From Yinghuangia elevatio (lineage in GTDB: Bacteria; Actinomycetota; Actinomycetes; Streptomycetales; Streptomycetaceae), in the NCBI RefSeq assembly GCF_040649515.1, contig NZ_JBEZFP010000056.1, forward strand, positions 1 through 51,971: a stretch of DNA of 51,971 bases, given 5' to 3'. The number at the start of each line of letters is the position of its first letter. The stretch's first letter is position 1. Below the pieces are notes generated by a model. That model was not told the origin of the DNA. It saw only the letters and a program-made list of their open reading frames with translations, and searched no databases. The position numbers and the translations under genes were made by a program. Positions 1 to 7,581 of the stretch are shown piece after piece.

Positions 1-24
1 AGCATGGGCAGGTCGCGCACGTAT

Positions 25-1374
25 TCATGGGACGACCCGGCAGTGACCGCCGAAGGCGCCGCGTCGATGGCGGGCCTGGAGTTCCTGAACGCGATAGTCC
101 GAGTAGAGGATCACTGTCGAGCCCTCGTCGACCAGCGTGCCCGCGGGCGGGTCCGTCGACACGACCCTTCGGTCCGCGGTGAGCGACTGCGCGGACTCGC
201 CGACGAGGTTGAACTCCTCCAGCTTCGTGCGCGCCTGAGTGGGCGTCATGCCGACCACGTCGGGGACCTTGACCTTGCCGTCGCGCAGGCTCAGGACCAC
301 GGTGCTGCCCTGCGGCGCCATCGTGGACGGGACGGGCTTCTGCGCCTGCACGAGCCCGCGCGGTCCGCCGGTGCCGGGCAGGTACTGGAACTGCACCTGG
401 AACCCGGCCGCTTCCAGCGTCTCGGCGGCTCTGCGGTCGGAGATGGTGGTGACGCTGGGGACCCGGACGAGAGTCTTGGTGGGCGGGCTGGTGATCTCCC
501 CAGAACCCCCGTTCCCCTTACCGCCGTTCCCGTTCCCGCCGTTGCCCCCGTTGCCGCTGCCGCCGTTGCCCCCGTTGCCGTTGCCGCCGCCCGAAGCGCT
601 CTTGGAATCGTCGTCGTCCCCGCCGGCGTCGTCGGTCGGCGTCACGGTGGACGTGGGCGCGGTCGGAGCGGTCTCGCTGACCGTCACCGTGGTGGACGGC
701 CTCGCCGCCGCGTTGCTCGCGCCGCCGCCGTCCTCGTTGTTCGCGGCGACCGCGACCACGGCGGCGACCGCCACGATCAGCGCGATCACCGCCCCGCCGA
801 CAAGCATGGGCGTGGAACGGGCCCGCAGCCCGGACGAACGGCCGTCCTGGCGCTCCTGCCGGAACCGGGCCGGGACGTCGACCGCGAACGCCGCACAGGC
901 CGCACCCTGGTTCGCCGTCGTCGACACCACGCGCAGGGCCACCCCGAAGCGTTCGCTGCGCCCGTCGTTGACGCGCCCCGCGGCGTCCGCCCCCGGTACG
1001 CCGAAGCGCGACGCGACGTCGATCCCCAGCGCCGTGCGGTCCTGCGGAAGCGTGTACCGGATCGCCACCACGCGCGTCTGGTCCGGCGCCAGCGGCACGT
1101 TGAGGACCGTGGCATCGAAGTCGAGGCGCCCGTCCACCTGTTCGACCGGCTCGACCCGGAACGTGTCGGGCCGCATACCCGAATTGCGCACCACGAGACG
1201 CACGGTCACGGTACGGCCGGGCTCGCCCCGGATCCGCTCGGGCTCGCACCACGCTTGGACCCCCGTGTCGTTCCCCGCCCGCAGGTCCGTGCCGCACCGG
1301 TTCCCGGGACAGTACGACCCCAGCCGTTCCTGCCCATCCGTGCGCGCGCCGCACAGGCGACAGAAGAGCCTCAT
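25..1374 (-). CDS. Zinc-ribbon / single-TM / PASTA-domain surface protein
   Basis: 449 residues. I use the ATG at 1374 (MRLFCRLCG), which has a GGAGGG ribosome site, rather than the TTG six codons upstream. The N-terminus has a four-cysteine ribbon (CRLCG, then YC, then RCG). An immunoglobulin-like region follows, containing PGRTVTVRLVVRNSG, then RVVST before one membrane helix at about residues 192-214. After the helix comes a Thr/Ser-rich and Gly/Asn-rich linker (about 258-292) and two PASTA-like repeats, VPSVTTISDRRAAETLEAAG (about 302-335) and VPDVVGMTPTQARTKLEEF (about 367-393). PASTA modules bind peptidoglycan or muropeptides in other proteins, usually Ser/Thr kinases, but there is no kinase domain here. 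The likely topology is a cytoplasmic ribbon with external PASTA repeats, though this is inferred. It is a clear paralogue of the protein at 15464-16663. Function unknown. Confidence 0.85.
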   Translation of the reverse strand: MRLFCRLCGARTDGQERLGSYCPGNRCGTDLRAGNDTGVQAWCEPERIRGEPGRTVTVRLVVRNSGMRPDTFRVEPVEQVDGRLDFDATVLNVPLAPDQTRVVAIRYTLPQDRTALGIDVASRFGVPGADAAGRVNDGRSERFGVALRVVSTTANQGAACAAFAVDVPARFRQERQDGRSSGLRARSTPMLVGGAVIALIVAVAAVVAVAANNEDGGGASNAAARPSTTVTVSETAPTAPTSTVTPTDDAGGDDDDSKSASGGGNGNGGNGGSGNGGNGGNGNGGKGNGGSGEITSPPTKTLVRVPSVTTISDRRAAETLEAAGFQVQFQYLPGTGGPRGLVQAQKPVPSTMAPQGSTVVLSLRDGKVKVPDVVGMTPTQARTKLEEFNLVGESAQSLTADRRVVSTDPPAGTLVDEGSTVILYSDYRVQELQARHRRGAFGGHCRVVP

Positions 1375-1560
1375 CCCGAATTCCCCTCCCAATCCGGCCC
1401 GTTCTCCTCATCCATCGGGATGTCCGCCGGGATGTATGGGGGACGTGAACCCCGCGGCCCCCGGTTCCGTCGGACCGCCGGACACGCCGGAGCGTGAGGG
1501 AACACCCTCAGGCGCGATGCGACGGACGCCGCGAGGATCGCCGGCCGGCGAACGCGCGAG

Positions 1561-1594
1561 ACCCGCCGAGTCCCCGGGACGGGACTCGGCGGGT
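1561..1594 (-). terminator. Hairpin terminator of the small secreted protein gene
   Basis: Perfect 14-bp arms (ACCCGCCGAGTCCC and its complement) around a 6-nt loop, about 10 bp past the stop of the minus-strand gene at 1606. There is no T-run, as is common in high-GC actinobacteria. It separates that gene from the PASTA protein gene. Confidence 0.75.
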
Positions 1595-1605
1595 GCTCCG
1601 ACCGT

Positions 1606-1980
1606 TCAGCACCGGGCGGCGATCCAGGCGCTCTCGACCGAGTTCACGTCACCCAGCCGGTAGGCCCGGCCGGCTGCGGTGCACTTCCAACTGACGTGCC
1701 CGTCCCTCCACTTGATGGTGATCTGGGCGTCCGCCCACGTGCAGTTGTAGTACCAGTCGCCGTACTGCGGGAGGCTCAAGTGGTGCGAGAAGCCGCACTT
1801 CATGTAGTCCCCGGCTGCGGGTCCGGCGAGTCCTGCGGGCCCTGCGGGCCCTGCGGCCCCCGATAGCCCCGCGGGGCTCGCCGGCGCGGCCGAGGCGGCC
1901 TGCCCCGGCCCGGCGAAGGCGCCGACGGCCAGCAGGGCGGCTGTGCCCAGCAGGGCGAGGCGATTGCTGCGCTTGCGCAC
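1606..1980 (-). CDS. Small secreted protein with Gly-Pro-Ala linker and four cysteines
   Basis: 124 residues. The GTG start at 1980 is chosen because AAAGGAG lies 6 nt upstream; longer in-frame extensions read into the neighbouring gene. VRKRSNRLALLGTAALLAV is a Sec signal peptide, probably cut near QAASA-AP. The mature protein starts with a collagen-like low-complexity stretch (GPAGPAGLAGPA). It ends in a compact domain of about 65 residues with cysteines in CGF, YYNC, WKC and AARC, enough for two disulfides, plus several Trp/Tyr residues. Probably an exported extracellular protein. I do not recognise the family. It follows the secreted protein gene at 2018-2374 on the same strand with a 37-bp gap, so the two are likely co-transcribed. 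Confidence 0.75.
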   Translation of the reverse strand: MRKRSNRLALLGTAALLAVGAFAGPGQAASAAPASPAGLSGAAGPAGPAGLAGPAAGDYMKCGFSHHLSLPQYGDWYYNCTWADAQITIKWRDGHVSWKCTAAGRAYRLGDVNSVESAWIAARC

Positions 1981-2017
1981 AAGTTGCTCCTTTGTTGGTG
2001 GACCTGCGCCCGCGCGG

Positions 2018-2374
2018 TCAGGGACCGGGGCACTCGTACGCGTAATTGGCCTCGACGTTCTCCTGGAGCGTCGAGATCCAGTGGTACCGAGCGGACTGTC
2101 CGGGGCCGAGGGCCTGGCACGTGGGGTCGAAGTGGTAGTCGAGCTGCACGGTGACCCGGTCGATGTGGCGTCCGCAGTCGTTGCGGACGTCCGCCCACCT
2201 GTCGAAGATCGTCGGATGGCCGCCACCCTGCTTGGTGATCACCAGGCAGGCGGCGCGCGGGCTGTCCTCGGCGGGCACGGACTCCGCCGCGCCGGCGGGG
2301 GCGGCGACGACGGTCCCCAGCAGCATCGTGGAGGCGAGGGCGAGGGCGGCCGGCAGGAAACGGTGTCGGTGCAC
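2018..2374 (-). CDS. Small secreted cysteine protein, possibly alpha-amylase-inhibitor-like
   Basis: 118 residues. The GTG start at 2374 has AAGGAG 6 nt upstream, and the ORF continues artificially further 5'. A Sec signal peptide (VHRHRFLPAALALASTMLLG) ends near AAPAGAA. The mature domain has exactly four cysteines. The spacing and local motifs, N-x-C followed by VTV, then C-x-A-x-x-PGQ and a final C near the end, resemble the tendamistat family of Streptomyces alpha-amylase inhibitors. The Trp-Arg-Tyr inhibitory triplet of tendamistat is not evident. Secretion is well supported; the inhibitor link is an inference from cysteine pattern only. First gene of a likely two-gene transcript, divergent from the regulator at 2542. 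Confidence 0.75.
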   Translation of the reverse strand: MHRHRFLPAALALASTMLLGTVVAAPAGAAESVPAEDSPRAACLVITKQGGGHPTIFDRWADVRNDCGRHIDRVTVQLDYHFDPTCQALGPGQSARYHWISTLQENVEANYAYECPGP

Positions 2375-2467
2375 GACGAGCTCCTTGTCTGTGACTAAAC
2401 GGTTGGTTCCGCGATCAGCATTGATTACACTCGGAAGCCGATCAACCGCATGGCGTGAAGATGCCAT

Positions 2468-2485
2468 TTGTTCGGCATTGAACAA
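2468..2485. promoter_or_regulatory. Inverted repeat, probable operator between divergent genes
   Basis: TTGTTC-6 nt-GAACAA, a perfect 6-bp inverted repeat, lies 57 bp upstream of the LuxR-type regulator gene in the divergent intergenic region. A good candidate for autoregulation, but not shown. Confidence 0.4.
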
Positions 2486-2541
2486 TCGGATCGGCGCCGT
2501 GGCGGGCCACGCTGCGCCGAGACGGCGACGGGGGACGAGCC

Positions 2542-3315
2542 ATGGACCGCGGTACGAGGCAGGCGGCGCAGGCGACGGGCACTGCCGCCGCCGCGAAGCG
2601 CGAGGACATCCGGGAGGCCGTGGCCCAGGCCCTCGACGAGTCCGCGTTCCACGCGAATCAGGGCATCCGCCCGCCCACGCTGGTGGTGCCGCCCCCGCAA
2701 GTGGGCCACGCGGCGGCCCGGTTCTCCCGGACCGCACGCCACGAGATGCTCATGTTCGACGACCCCTCCGGCTGCCTGGACCAAGGGGTCCCGGAGCGGA
2801 AGCTCGTGCACGTCGCCAACTGCATGCGCGGGGCCGCCGCCCAGGTCCCGGCCGTACGCCAGATCACCTCCCGGCAAGGGCTGCTCCGCGACGCGCCGAT
2901 CGGCACGATCGCGTGGCAACAGGGCGCCCACGCCCGGCTGATCCCGCGGATCCCCTTCCGGCTCTCGGTCATCGACCGCACCGTGGCACTGCTGCCGCTC
3001 GATCTGGACGTCTTCTACAACGGCATGCTCGTCGTCCGCGACCCGGTGGTGGTCGCCGCGCTCGTCCGGGTGCACCAGGGATGGTGGAGCAGCGGCGAGG
3101 ACCCCGGTGCCGACCGGCCGGCCCACGAACTCCCCGGCTACTTGGCCCCCGTCCTCGGCTGCCTCACCGAGGGCCTCACCGACGCCGCCGCCGCGGCGCG
3201 CACCGGTCTTTCCCGCCGCACGTACGCCCGGCGCGTCAGCGAACTCCTGGCTCTGCTGGGAGCCGCCAGCCGCTTCCAGGCCGGAGTGCTCGCCGCGCGG
3301 CGCGGCTGGCTGTGA
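2542..3315 (+). CDS. LuxR-type helix-turn-helix transcriptional regulator
   Basis: 257 residues from ATG at 2542, preceded by GGGGGACGA. The last 60 residues form a LuxR-type HTH (LTEGLTDAAAAARTGLSRRT, then a recognition helix and SRFQAGVLAARRGWL). This end is typical of a large Streptomyces regulator family. The middle segment (IPFRLSVIDRTVALLPLD) matches the ligand-pocket-like N-terminal domain found in those proteins. There is no phosphoacceptor receiver domain, so this is an orphan single-component regulator. It converges on the ABC exporter gene with a 19-bp gap and flanks the lanthipeptide locus, so it may control that locus or the divergent secreted-protein genes. This assignment rests on position alone. 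Confidence 0.85.
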   Translation: MDRGTRQAAQATGTAAAAKREDIREAVAQALDESAFHANQGIRPPTLVVPPPQVGHAAARFSRTARHEMLMFDDPSGCLDQGVPERKLVHVANCMRGAAAQVPAVRQITSRQGLLRDAPIGTIAWQQGAHARLIPRIPFRLSVIDRTVALLPLDLDVFYNGMLVVRDPVVVAALVRVHQGWWSSGEDPGADRPAHELPGYLAPVLGCLTEGLTDAAAAARTGLSRRTYARRVSELLALLGAASRFQAGVLAARRGWL

Positions 3316-3334
3316 GCCGGTACGCGCCCGCCGC

Positions 3335-5146
3335 TCAGGCGCGGGGGGCGCTCGCGGTGGACCAGTGGCCGATCAGGTCGTTGTAGAGGGTCGAGCGCGC
3401 CATCAGCTCGTCGTGCGTCCCGACCGTGGGCAGGTGGCCGTCCATCAGGAGGATCTGGTCCGCGCGGCGCGCCGAGTCCATCCGGTGGGCGATCACGATG
3501 AGGGCTCCGGGGCGGGCCGCGAAGGCGGATTCGGCCAGTGCCTCGGTGCCGGGGTCGAGGTGGCAGGTCGCCTCGTCGAGGATCACCAGGCGGGCCGGAG
3601 AGACGAACGTACGTGCCAGCGCGATCATTTGGCACTCACCCGCGGAGAGGGCCGCCGGGTCGGGGAGTTCCGCGTCGTAGCCGCCGATCCGCTCCGCGAG
3701 CTCGCGGGCGCCGACCAGGCGTACGGCACGGTCGAGTTCGGCGTCGGTCGCGGCGGGTTGCAGGTAGGCGAGGTTCTCCCGGAGCGTCCCGGCGAACACG
3801 TACGCCTCCTGCGGCACGACGGCGATCTCTCGCCGCAGGCGCTCCTCGCCGAGGTCGGACGTCGGCACGCCGCGCAGCAGCACCGTGCCGTGCTGCGGCG
3901 TGAGCAGACCCGCCAGCAACGCCGCCAGCGTCGACTTGCCGATGCCGCTCGGGCCGACGATCGCGAGGTGTCCGCGCTCGGGGACGGACAGGTGCAGGCC
4001 CTGGACCACGGGAGCCGCGTACTGCCCGTAGGAGAAGGTGACGTCGCGGGCGGTCAGTGCGGCGGGCCGGATGGAACGCTCGGTGCCGGGCGCCGGGACG
4101 GCGGCCAGGGGTTCGGCTGCCGCCTTCGGCCGCCCGCCGGACTCGGCCAAGCGACCTGCCACCACGCCCAGTTCGAGGATCCAGTCGCCCACGGTCGCGG
4201 TCAACGCCCGCAGCGCCGGAGCCAGCTCCTTCACCAGGTAGAGGACGGCACCGGCGACCTCGCCGGGGGAGAGAGTGCCCTCGCGCAGCAACCGGGGGGC
4301 GGCCAACAGCAGGATGATCAGCGGCAGTTGACCGCCGATACCGACGATGAGCAGGCGCAGCGCGGAGGCTCGGGCCAGTGCCCGCGCGGCCTTCGCCTGG
4401 GCTTCGATCGCGACCCGCAGTTCCGCGACGACGCGGTCCTGAGCGCCGAGCGCGACAACGTCCCGCAGTCCGCCCACGACGCGCCCGGTGTCGGACGCGA
4501 TCCGCTCGTCGGCAAGGACCAGCGCGCGGCGCCGCCGGGCCAGCGGCCCGAGGAGCCGGATGAACAGCCACGCGGCCGGCACCAACGGGATCAGGACGAG
4601 CGGCAGCACGATCGGAGCCAGGACCGCGAGGCCGACCAGCGCCGCGACGACGGTGACGGCCAGCTGCCGCAGGGTCCGCAGCAGCGACGCGGTCAGGTTG
4701 CGGCAGGTCTCCACCTGCTCGGTCAGCCGCGCGACGGCCGCCGACGGGTCCGTCCCGCCCGGGCGCCGTCCCGCGACCGCGGCGTCGAGCGCGCCGCCGA
4801 CCACGCGGCGCACCAGCGCGTCGCGCAGCGGCTCGACGACCGCGGCGAGGTGCGGGAACATCGCGTACGTCGCGGCCACGCGCAGCAGCATCGCCAGGCC
4901 CAGCACGCCCAGCAGCACGAACCCCACGGTGTTCCGCCCCGCCAGGAATCCCTGGTCCAGAGCCGCGGCCACCAGCGCGCCGGACAGCAGCGCGGGCATG
5001 CCCTCCAGGACCGACCAGCCCAACACGCGCAGGAACGCCGCTTTGTGCGGCCGGAGTTCGCCGACCAGCAGATCGCGGCCCGCGCGTATGCCACCTGGGT
5101 CGACCGGTGCGTGCCGTGCATTGTCGCGTGCCCGGCGGCGGATCAC
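3335..5146 (-). CDS. ABC exporter subunit 2 (TMD-NBD) of the lanthipeptide locus
   Basis: 603 residues. The GTG start at 5146 overlaps the preceding stop as GTGA, so translation is coupled to subunit 1. An N-terminal six-helix exporter domain is followed by an NBD with Tyr A-loop (VTFSYG), Walker A GPSGIGKS (Lys about 404), Q-loop VVPQEAY, signature LSAGECQ, Walker B VILDEAT with the catalytic Glu (about 525), and H-loop IAHR. The signature departs from LSGGQ while the Walker B is intact. In the partner the Walker B is degenerate while its LSGGE signature is better conserved. Together they would form one active and one degenerate ATP site, as known for heterodimeric exporters. Likely exports the modified peptide made by 7268-12577. 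It is the last gene of the transcript and ends against the LuxR gene. Confidence 0.9.
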   Translation of the reverse strand: MIRRRARDNARHAPVDPGGIRAGRDLLVGELRPHKAAFLRVLGWSVLEGMPALLSGALVAAALDQGFLAGRNTVGFVLLGVLGLAMLLRVAATYAMFPHLAAVVEPLRDALVRRVVGGALDAAVAGRRPGGTDPSAAVARLTEQVETCRNLTASLLRTLRQLAVTVVAALVGLAVLAPIVLPLVLIPLVPAAWLFIRLLGPLARRRRALVLADERIASDTGRVVGGLRDVVALGAQDRVVAELRVAIEAQAKAARALARASALRLLIVGIGGQLPLIILLLAAPRLLREGTLSPGEVAGAVLYLVKELAPALRALTATVGDWILELGVVAGRLAESGGRPKAAAEPLAAVPAPGTERSIRPAALTARDVTFSYGQYAAPVVQGLHLSVPERGHLAIVGPSGIGKSTLAALLAGLLTPQHGTVLLRGVPTSDLGEERLRREIAVVPQEAYVFAGTLRENLAYLQPAATDAELDRAVRLVGARELAERIGGYDAELPDPAALSAGECQMIALARTFVSPARLVILDEATCHLDPGTEALAESAFAARPGALIVIAHRMDSARRADQILLMDGHLPTVGTHDELMARSTLYNDLIGHWSTASAPRA

Positions 5147-6990
5147 CGCGCGTCCTCGGCGGCCGGCCCGATCGGCGGACGCGAGGCCGAGCCAGACGCG
5201 GTGCCCAAGGCGGTGCCCGACGCGGCGCCCGACGCGGCACCCGATACGGCGCCCGATACGGCGCCCGAGACGAAGCCCGAGACAGCGCCCGACGCGGCGC
5301 TCGACACCGAACTCGCGAAGACCGCACGGTAGTCCGCGTCGTCCCACAGTTCTTCGTGCGTGCCCAATGCGCGGATGCGCCCCGCGTCCAGCCACGCGAC
5401 CCGATCGGCCTGCGCCGCCGCGGCCGCGCGGTGTGCCACCACGATGCGCGTGCGTCCCGCGAGCCGCCGCCGGAACGCGTCCATCACCTGATGCTCCGTC
5501 ACCATGTCGAGGCCCGAGGTCGCGTCGTCCAGCACCATCACGCGCGCGTCCTGGGCGACCGCGCGGGCCAGGCCGAGCCGCTGCACCTCGCCGCCGGACA
5601 GGCCGAGGCCCTCGACAGGGGTGGAGTACCCGTCCGGAAGCCGCAGGACGAAGGTGTCGGCCTGGGCGATGGCCGCCGCCCGGCCGATCTCGCCCGCCCC
5701 CGCGCCCGGGCGTCCGTACCCGAGCGCGTCGCGCAGGTCGGAGCCGAGCAGGGCCGGGTCGGGGAACGCGTACGCCACCGCCCGGCGCAGCTCGCCGCGG
5801 GCCAAAGCCGCCACCGGCAGCCCGTCCACGAGGACTTCGCCTTCGTCGGGGTCGTGCAGCCGCCCCGGCAGCGCCGCCAGCAGCGACTTGCCCGAGCCGG
5901 TGGTGCCGACCAGTGCCAGGCAGGTTCCGGCGGGCACGGTCAGGTCCACGCCGCTCAGCAGCGGGCGGTCGTCGGCCGCGCGGACCGACACGTTGCGGAA
6001 GGCCAGTTCGCCCCGTCCGGGCGGCAGGACCCTTTTGGTCCCGTGCGGGGCGACGGGCACGGACAGCAGTTCGTCCGTACGCCGCCGCCCCGCACGGGCG
6101 TGCGCCACTCCGACCAGGCTTTCCAACTGTTCCAGGAACCCCAGTCCGAGTGCCGCGTACCCCGCGGCTGCCACCAGGTCGCCGGGGGGGATCCGCCCCT
6201 CCGACAGAGCCCACCCGGCGACCGACAGCACCGCGAGTTCCACCACCGGTGCGAGCAGCAGGATCTGGGCGACGGCACGCCGTTGTGCGCGCCACAGTCC
6301 GTGTCCGACGGCGGAGAGTTCGGGGAGGGGCCGCAGTACGCGCGACTCTTCGCGGTCGCGCGTGCCGCAGGCCCGGATGGTGCGGATGCCGCCGAGGGCG
6401 TCCGCGAGTCGTGCGGAGATCCGTGCCTGGACCTTCTGGTAGCGCTCGTTCAGGTCCGTCGCGTGGACCATGAACGTGCGCACGATGACCAGGGCCGGCA
6501 CCAGACCCGCGACGAACGCGACGGCCAGCCACGGGTCGAGCAGTCCGAGGGCGACGATGCCGCCGAGCGAGGTGGCCAGTGCCCCGAGGGTGCCGATCAA
6601 CGCCGGCACGAGCCGCGCCGCGTCGGGCGCGCCACCCACCAGACGCCCCGTCACATCGCCTTCGGGGTACGGGTTGCGGCCTCCGGTACCGAGCGCCACC
6701 ATGTGGTCGGCGAGTCGGCCGCGCAGCCGCGCGGTGAGCGCGGCCGTCAGCGTGGGGCCCGCCAACTCGCCGAGCAGCGCCGCGATCAGGCCGAGGGCCA
6801 GCACCGCGGCGAGCGGGGGGAGCGCGGAGCCCGCGCCGCCCCCGTCGAGGATCGTGTCGACCGCCTCCGCCGCCGCCGCCGGAAGGAGCAGCGCGGCGGC
6901 GGACGCGGCCGGTACGGAGACCGTCAGCGCGGCCATCGGCCCGGGAGCGTGCCGCCAGGCGGCACGGAACCCGGTTCCGGAGTCGGCCAC
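5143..6990 (-). CDS. ABC exporter subunit 1 (TMD-NBD) with repetitive C-terminal tail
   Basis: 615 residues from GTG at 6990, with AGGAAGG 9-10 nt upstream. An exporter-type membrane domain is followed by an NBD with Walker A GTTGSGKS (Lys about 368) and signature LSGGEVQ. The Walker B reads VMVLDDATSG, so Asp about 489 replaces the catalytic Glu. The Q-loop region (VAYAFPDPALL) lacks the usual Gln and the A-loop Tyr is absent. His is kept in VAHR. These are the marks of the non-hydrolysing half of a heterodimer with 3335-5146. The C-terminus has an odd Ser-Gly-Ala-Val repeat tail of about 50 residues (SGAVSGFVSGAVSGA) encoded by 12-bp tandem DNA repeats. It is separated from the precursor gene by a 278-bp spacer with a strong hairpin. 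Confidence 0.9.
   Translation of the reverse strand: MADSGTGFRAAWRHAPGPMAALTVSVPAASAAALLLPAAAAEAVDTILDGGGAGSALPPLAAVLALGLIAALLGELAGPTLTAALTARLRGRLADHMVALGTGGRNPYPEGDVTGRLVGGAPDAARLVPALIGTLGALATSLGGIVALGLLDPWLAVAFVAGLVPALVIVRTFMVHATDLNERYQKVQARISARLADALGGIRTIRACGTRDREESRVLRPLPELSAVGHGLWRAQRRAVAQILLLAPVVELAVLSVAGWALSEGRIPPGDLVAAAGYAALGLGFLEQLESLVGVAHARAGRRRTDELLSVPVAPHGTKRVLPPGRGELAFRNVSVRAADDRPLLSGVDLTVPAGTCLALVGTTGSGKSLLAALPGRLHDPDEGEVLVDGLPVAALARGELRRAVAYAFPDPALLGSDLRDALGYGRPGAGAGEIGRAAAIAQADTFVLRLPDGYSTPVEGLGLSGGEVQRLGLARAVAQDARVMVLDDATSGLDMVTEHQVMDAFRRRLAGRTRIVVAHRAAAAAQADRVAWLDAGRIRALGTHEELWDDADYRAVFASSVSSAASGAVSGFVSGAVSGAVSGAASGAASGTALGTASGSASRPPIGPAAEDAR
5198..5305. repeat. Nine 12-bp tandem repeats inside the exporter gene 3' end
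   Basis: Nine imperfect copies of GCGGCGCCCGAC lie in frame with the minus-strand exporter gene. They encode a Ser-Gly-Ala/Thr-Ala/Val tail beyond the conserved NBD. Unit length is divisible by three, so copy number can change without frameshift. Confidence 0.85.
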
Positions 6991-7047
6991 GTCGAAGGTC
7001 CCTTCCTGTGTGGTGGTGCCTGAATGCGTTGGTGCGTTGGTGCAGTT

Positions 7048-7072
7048 GCCGTGCCGTGCCGTGCCGTGCCGT
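7048..7072. repeat. GCCGT pentanucleotide tandem repeat (5 copies)
   Basis: Five perfect copies of GCCGT in the leader between the lanthipeptide precursor gene and the exporter gene, 58 bp before the exporter start. Non-coding and prone to slippage. Confidence 0.8.
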
Positions 7073-7165
7073 GTCCGTCCGCTGCGGCGTTGGTGCCGCC
7101 GCGTACGCACCCCGTGCACGGCCCGGTTCTGGTGTCGCCTCCGCCGTGCTGGCAGAGTTGTCGGA

Positions 7166-7204
7166 GAACCGGGAGCTCCTGATTCCGGCAGGAACTCCCG
7201 GTTC
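7166..7204 (-). terminator. 16-bp hairpin directly downstream of the lanthipeptide precursor gene
   Basis: On the minus-strand transcript, arms of 16 bases (GAACCGGGAGUUCCUG and its partner) pair fully with one G-U wobble around a 7-nt loop. The hairpin sits 64 bp after the precursor stop and about 175 bp before the exporter start. No U-run follows. It probably acts as a partial terminator or 3' stabiliser, giving more precursor mRNA than exporter mRNA. That role is inferred. Confidence 0.75.
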
Positions 7205-7267
7205 CCTCACGGCGGTCCGGGGGTGGGTCCGGACGCCGTCACCGACCACCGGCCTCCCGGCGGGGCG

Positions 7268-7417
7268 TCAGCAGCCGATCGTGAAGATCAGGCAGGTGAC
7301 GATCAGGCAGGTGAACTGGCAGCCGCCGCCGCCCCCGCCGTGGCCGCCGCCCAGCTCGACCGACTCGGTCTCGGGCAGGCGCTGCAGGGCCGCGAGGTCG
7401 GTCTCAAGGTTCTGCAT
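7268..7417 (-). CDS. Class IV-type lanthipeptide precursor peptide (LanA)
   Basis: 49 residues. ATG at 7417 has AAAGGA 7 nt upstream. The leader MQNLETDLAALQRLPETESV has the helical L-x-x-L-x-x-LPETE/D pattern of class IV precursors such as venezuelin (ALPETDPV). It is followed by a hinge GGGHGGGGGG and the core CQFTCLIVTCLIFTIGC. The core has Thr at 36, 41 and 46 (exactly five apart), Cys at 33, 37, 42 and 49, and no serine. Dehydration would therefore give only dehydrobutyrine, leaving at least one Cys without a dehydrated partner. The core is strongly hydrophobic. The gene lies between peptidase and exporter genes on the same strand, downstream of the synthetase. Expected product: a very hydrophobic methyllanthionine peptide. 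Ring pattern and activity cannot be read from sequence. Confidence 0.88.
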   Translation of the reverse strand: MQNLETDLAALQRLPETESVELGGGHGGGGGGCQFTCLIVTCLIFTIGC

Positions 7418-7558
7418 GATGGTGTCCTTTCGTGACACGGACCGCCCCCCAATGGGTGTCCGTGGATCGTGGGCCGCGGCGCGGTGCGCACGCGGGTGGT
7501 GCCGGGGCCGCCGGGCCGAGGCCCGTCGGTGGGCCGGTCCGCCCGTCCGGCAGCTCGC

Positions 7559-7581
7559 GCGGGACTCGTCACGAGTCCCGC
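7559..7581 (-). terminator. Hairpin with the peptidase stop codon in its loop
   Basis: A perfect 10-bp inverted repeat (GCGGGACTCG / CGAGTCCCGC) encloses only TGA, the stop codon of the S9 peptidase gene at 7569-7571. In RNA the loop would open to about 5 nt. It lies 142 bp upstream of the precursor gene and could uncouple the enzyme mRNA from the precursor mRNA. Confidence 0.6.

Noticed and set aside
4..1497. Long plus-strand open frames opposite the PASTA protein
   Set aside because: They mirror the codon bias of the minus-strand gene, are Arg/Pro-rich and show no family motif.
3107..5332. Plus-strand open frame of over 700 codons across the exporter genes
   Set aside because: Shadow of the ABC transporter coding strand; GC-rich frames stay open by composition alone.
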